A program made the translations under genes and the position numbers. A stretch of DNA of 64,000 bases from Physcomitrium patens (lineage: Eukaryota; Streptophyta; Bryopsida; Funariales; Funariaceae), in contig NC_037266.1 in NCBI RefSeq assembly GCF_000002425.4, positions 8,411,818-8,475,817 on the forward strand, read 5' to 3'. Of this stretch, positions 62,970-64,000 are shown piece after piece. The notes beneath the pieces were generated by a model, which saw nothing but the letters and a program-made list of their open reading frames with translations, did not search any database and was not told where the DNA came from. Every line of letters starts with the position of its first letter. Position 1 is the first letter of the stretch.

Positions 62970-64000
62970 AAAAAATAAATGAATATGGTAGATACTTACT
63001 CCAGCAAAAATTTGACGTAATTTATGACATAACTAGTAAGCATATGAACTGTCCCGTCCAAAACTAAAGTCTTTGTTGCATCCTTGTCCACGGCATCTTC
63101 AAAATCTGCAAAAGTGTCTTTAGCGGTCTGGCCTAACCGCCTAACAAGGCTTGTCGCTGCTTCCCGCATGGCTGTAGCTGCATCTCCTGAAAATACCTGT
63201 TCAATCTGATACAAGACACAGCGCATACCCATATTCCTTTAGCAAACCAATTTCTATTTCGAACGTACAACCAATCAGCCCTGCACATGTAGAGTCCATT
63301 AAAAGAGAAACTGGTACTTCACACAACTCCAATTGCTAGCTTAATGTAATTTGTAACACTTGACACCAATATAATTTCAGAAAGGCCATTCAATTCATAA
63401 TTTTGACACCTGAGAAACAAGTCTGTCCCCCTTCCTAATGACCAGAAAGCGACTTATATAGCGAACACGTTAAACAACATGATTGCAATTTACATCCGAA
63501 ATGACGGTTAAGCGGCAACAGCCGCGGGGGAAGAAAAGAAATTTACCTCAGGCTGAAGATCACGCATAGTTTCATACATATCAAGCAACACAAAAAGCTT
63601 CTCCGGTGTTTTTTTACTCCTAGCTATGGCTTCTCCAAAACTCAACAACATATGAACGCTCGAATCAGTTACATCCGCAAAACACTTCTCCCTGTGTGGA
63701 TCGAGGCGGGCCCATATTTGGTCGCACAGCATTCGCTCTGCAGAAAATAAAAGTTTTATCTGAACAAAAATTGTTATTTGAGTGAGAATATCCACGCTCA
63801 GTTTGAGAACAAAGATGGCAAAAATCCCAAAATTCAGACTTCACAACGGATTGGAAAACCGGCTGAAATCTAAGCTACTGGAAAGTTCTTCACTCGTTAC
63901 TTACAGCGTTAAGATAGACTTCGTGGACATGTGAAGTGAAAGGAAGGTGATGCAAGATGCTTACAGCAATGCGCATGTGCTGAATCCAGTTAGTAATCTT
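61538..64000 (-). CDS. EXO70: EXO70 exocyst subunit, C-terminal part (runs off the window)
   Basis: Eight exons on the minus strand: 63965-64000 (partial), 63547-63759, 63000-63205, 62567-62761, 62349-62448, 62125-62201, 61865-62011, 61538-61679. All junctions are GT-AG, phases agree, and the sum is 1116 nt (371 residues plus stop). Diagnostic EXO70 stretches are WIQHMRIA|IKLLFSAERMLCDQIW, YETMRDLQPE|IEQVFSGDA, KDTFADFEDAV, TVHMLTSYVINYVKFLLDYQ, HLFLMNNIHYMV, WVQRQRRVVQQH and TVPDNELREAVRLQAQEIILPAYRAFLKRY. EXO70 is part of the exocyst, which tethers secretory vesicles to the plasma membrane, with the C-terminal domain contacting phosphoinositides. The tail after that domain ends Arg/Gln/Gly-rich (GRPGGR). 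The N-terminal part lies beyond 64000. The gene looks intact; subfamily cannot be set from this part. Confidence 0.95.
61691..61722. repeat. Poly-G tract (C-rich on the gene strand) in the last EXO70 intron
   Basis: G runs of 10, 4 and 13, separated by single A, lie about 10-40 nt before the last 3' splice site. On the gene strand this forms the pyrimidine tract, made almost only of C. Confidence 0.9.
62926..62966. repeat. (GA)n microsatellite in an EXO70 intron
   Basis: A 41-nt GA run in the intron between 62762 and 62999. It reads (CT)n on the gene strand. Confidence 0.95.

Overview
The window is plant nuclear DNA, most likely from a moss. Two intron-rich, GC-balanced host genes sit at the ends. 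About 50 kb of very AT-rich, repeat-filled DNA lies between them. The moss call is an inference. It rests on a broken protein kinase-NB-ARC-LRR gene of the class described from mosses such as Physcomitrium, with the moss-like LRR phrase LPNELGNLTSL, and on a chromodomain Ty3/gypsy element as the main repeat. A 100-N assembly gap shows this is a draft or scaffolded assembly.

Layout. Positions 64-3315 (minus) hold a multi-exon coiled-coil protein gene with a spliced 5' leader and a GC-rich upstream region reaching about 4.8 kb. From 4.8 to 19.7 kb lies AT-rich DNA with heavily decayed Ty1/copia and Ty3/gypsy pieces. Positions 19720-26093 hold a structurally complete Ty3/gypsy chromovirus with a perfect 5-bp target duplication, LTRs that differ at 4 of 552 positions, gag, pol with chromodomain, and an extra intact 140-codon ORF before the 3' LTR. 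It is inserted into a decayed relative of its own family. Positions 28.1-29.5 kb are an unexplained GC-richer island. From 29.9 to 41.8 kb come a plus-strand gypsy remnant, a minus-strand gypsy remnant that keeps recognisable pieces of the extra ORF, and a copia remnant. Positions 42.96-47.58 kb (minus) hold the kinase-NB-ARC-LRR pseudogene. Positions 48430-53991 (minus) hold a copia element with both LTRs, interrupted by a 514-bp solo LTR at 52404-52917 that has its own target duplication and a 30-bp tandem array. Positions 55.08-56.04 kb are an AT microsatellite with the gap. Positions 61538-64000 (minus) hold the C-terminal eight exons of an EXO70 exocyst subunit gene.

How it fits together. 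The two end genes look functional: open reading frames join exactly across splice sites. Almost everything between them has decayed towards AT. The nonsense changes that can be read are C-to-T or G-to-A transitions, as expected from deamination of methylated cytosine in silenced DNA. The most interesting structure is the young chromovirus. Its primer-binding site is exactly complementary over 11 nt to the predicted 5' end of its own RNA, the arrangement of Tf1/sushi-type self-priming. Its extra downstream ORF has no recognised function but is shared with an old, decayed copy.
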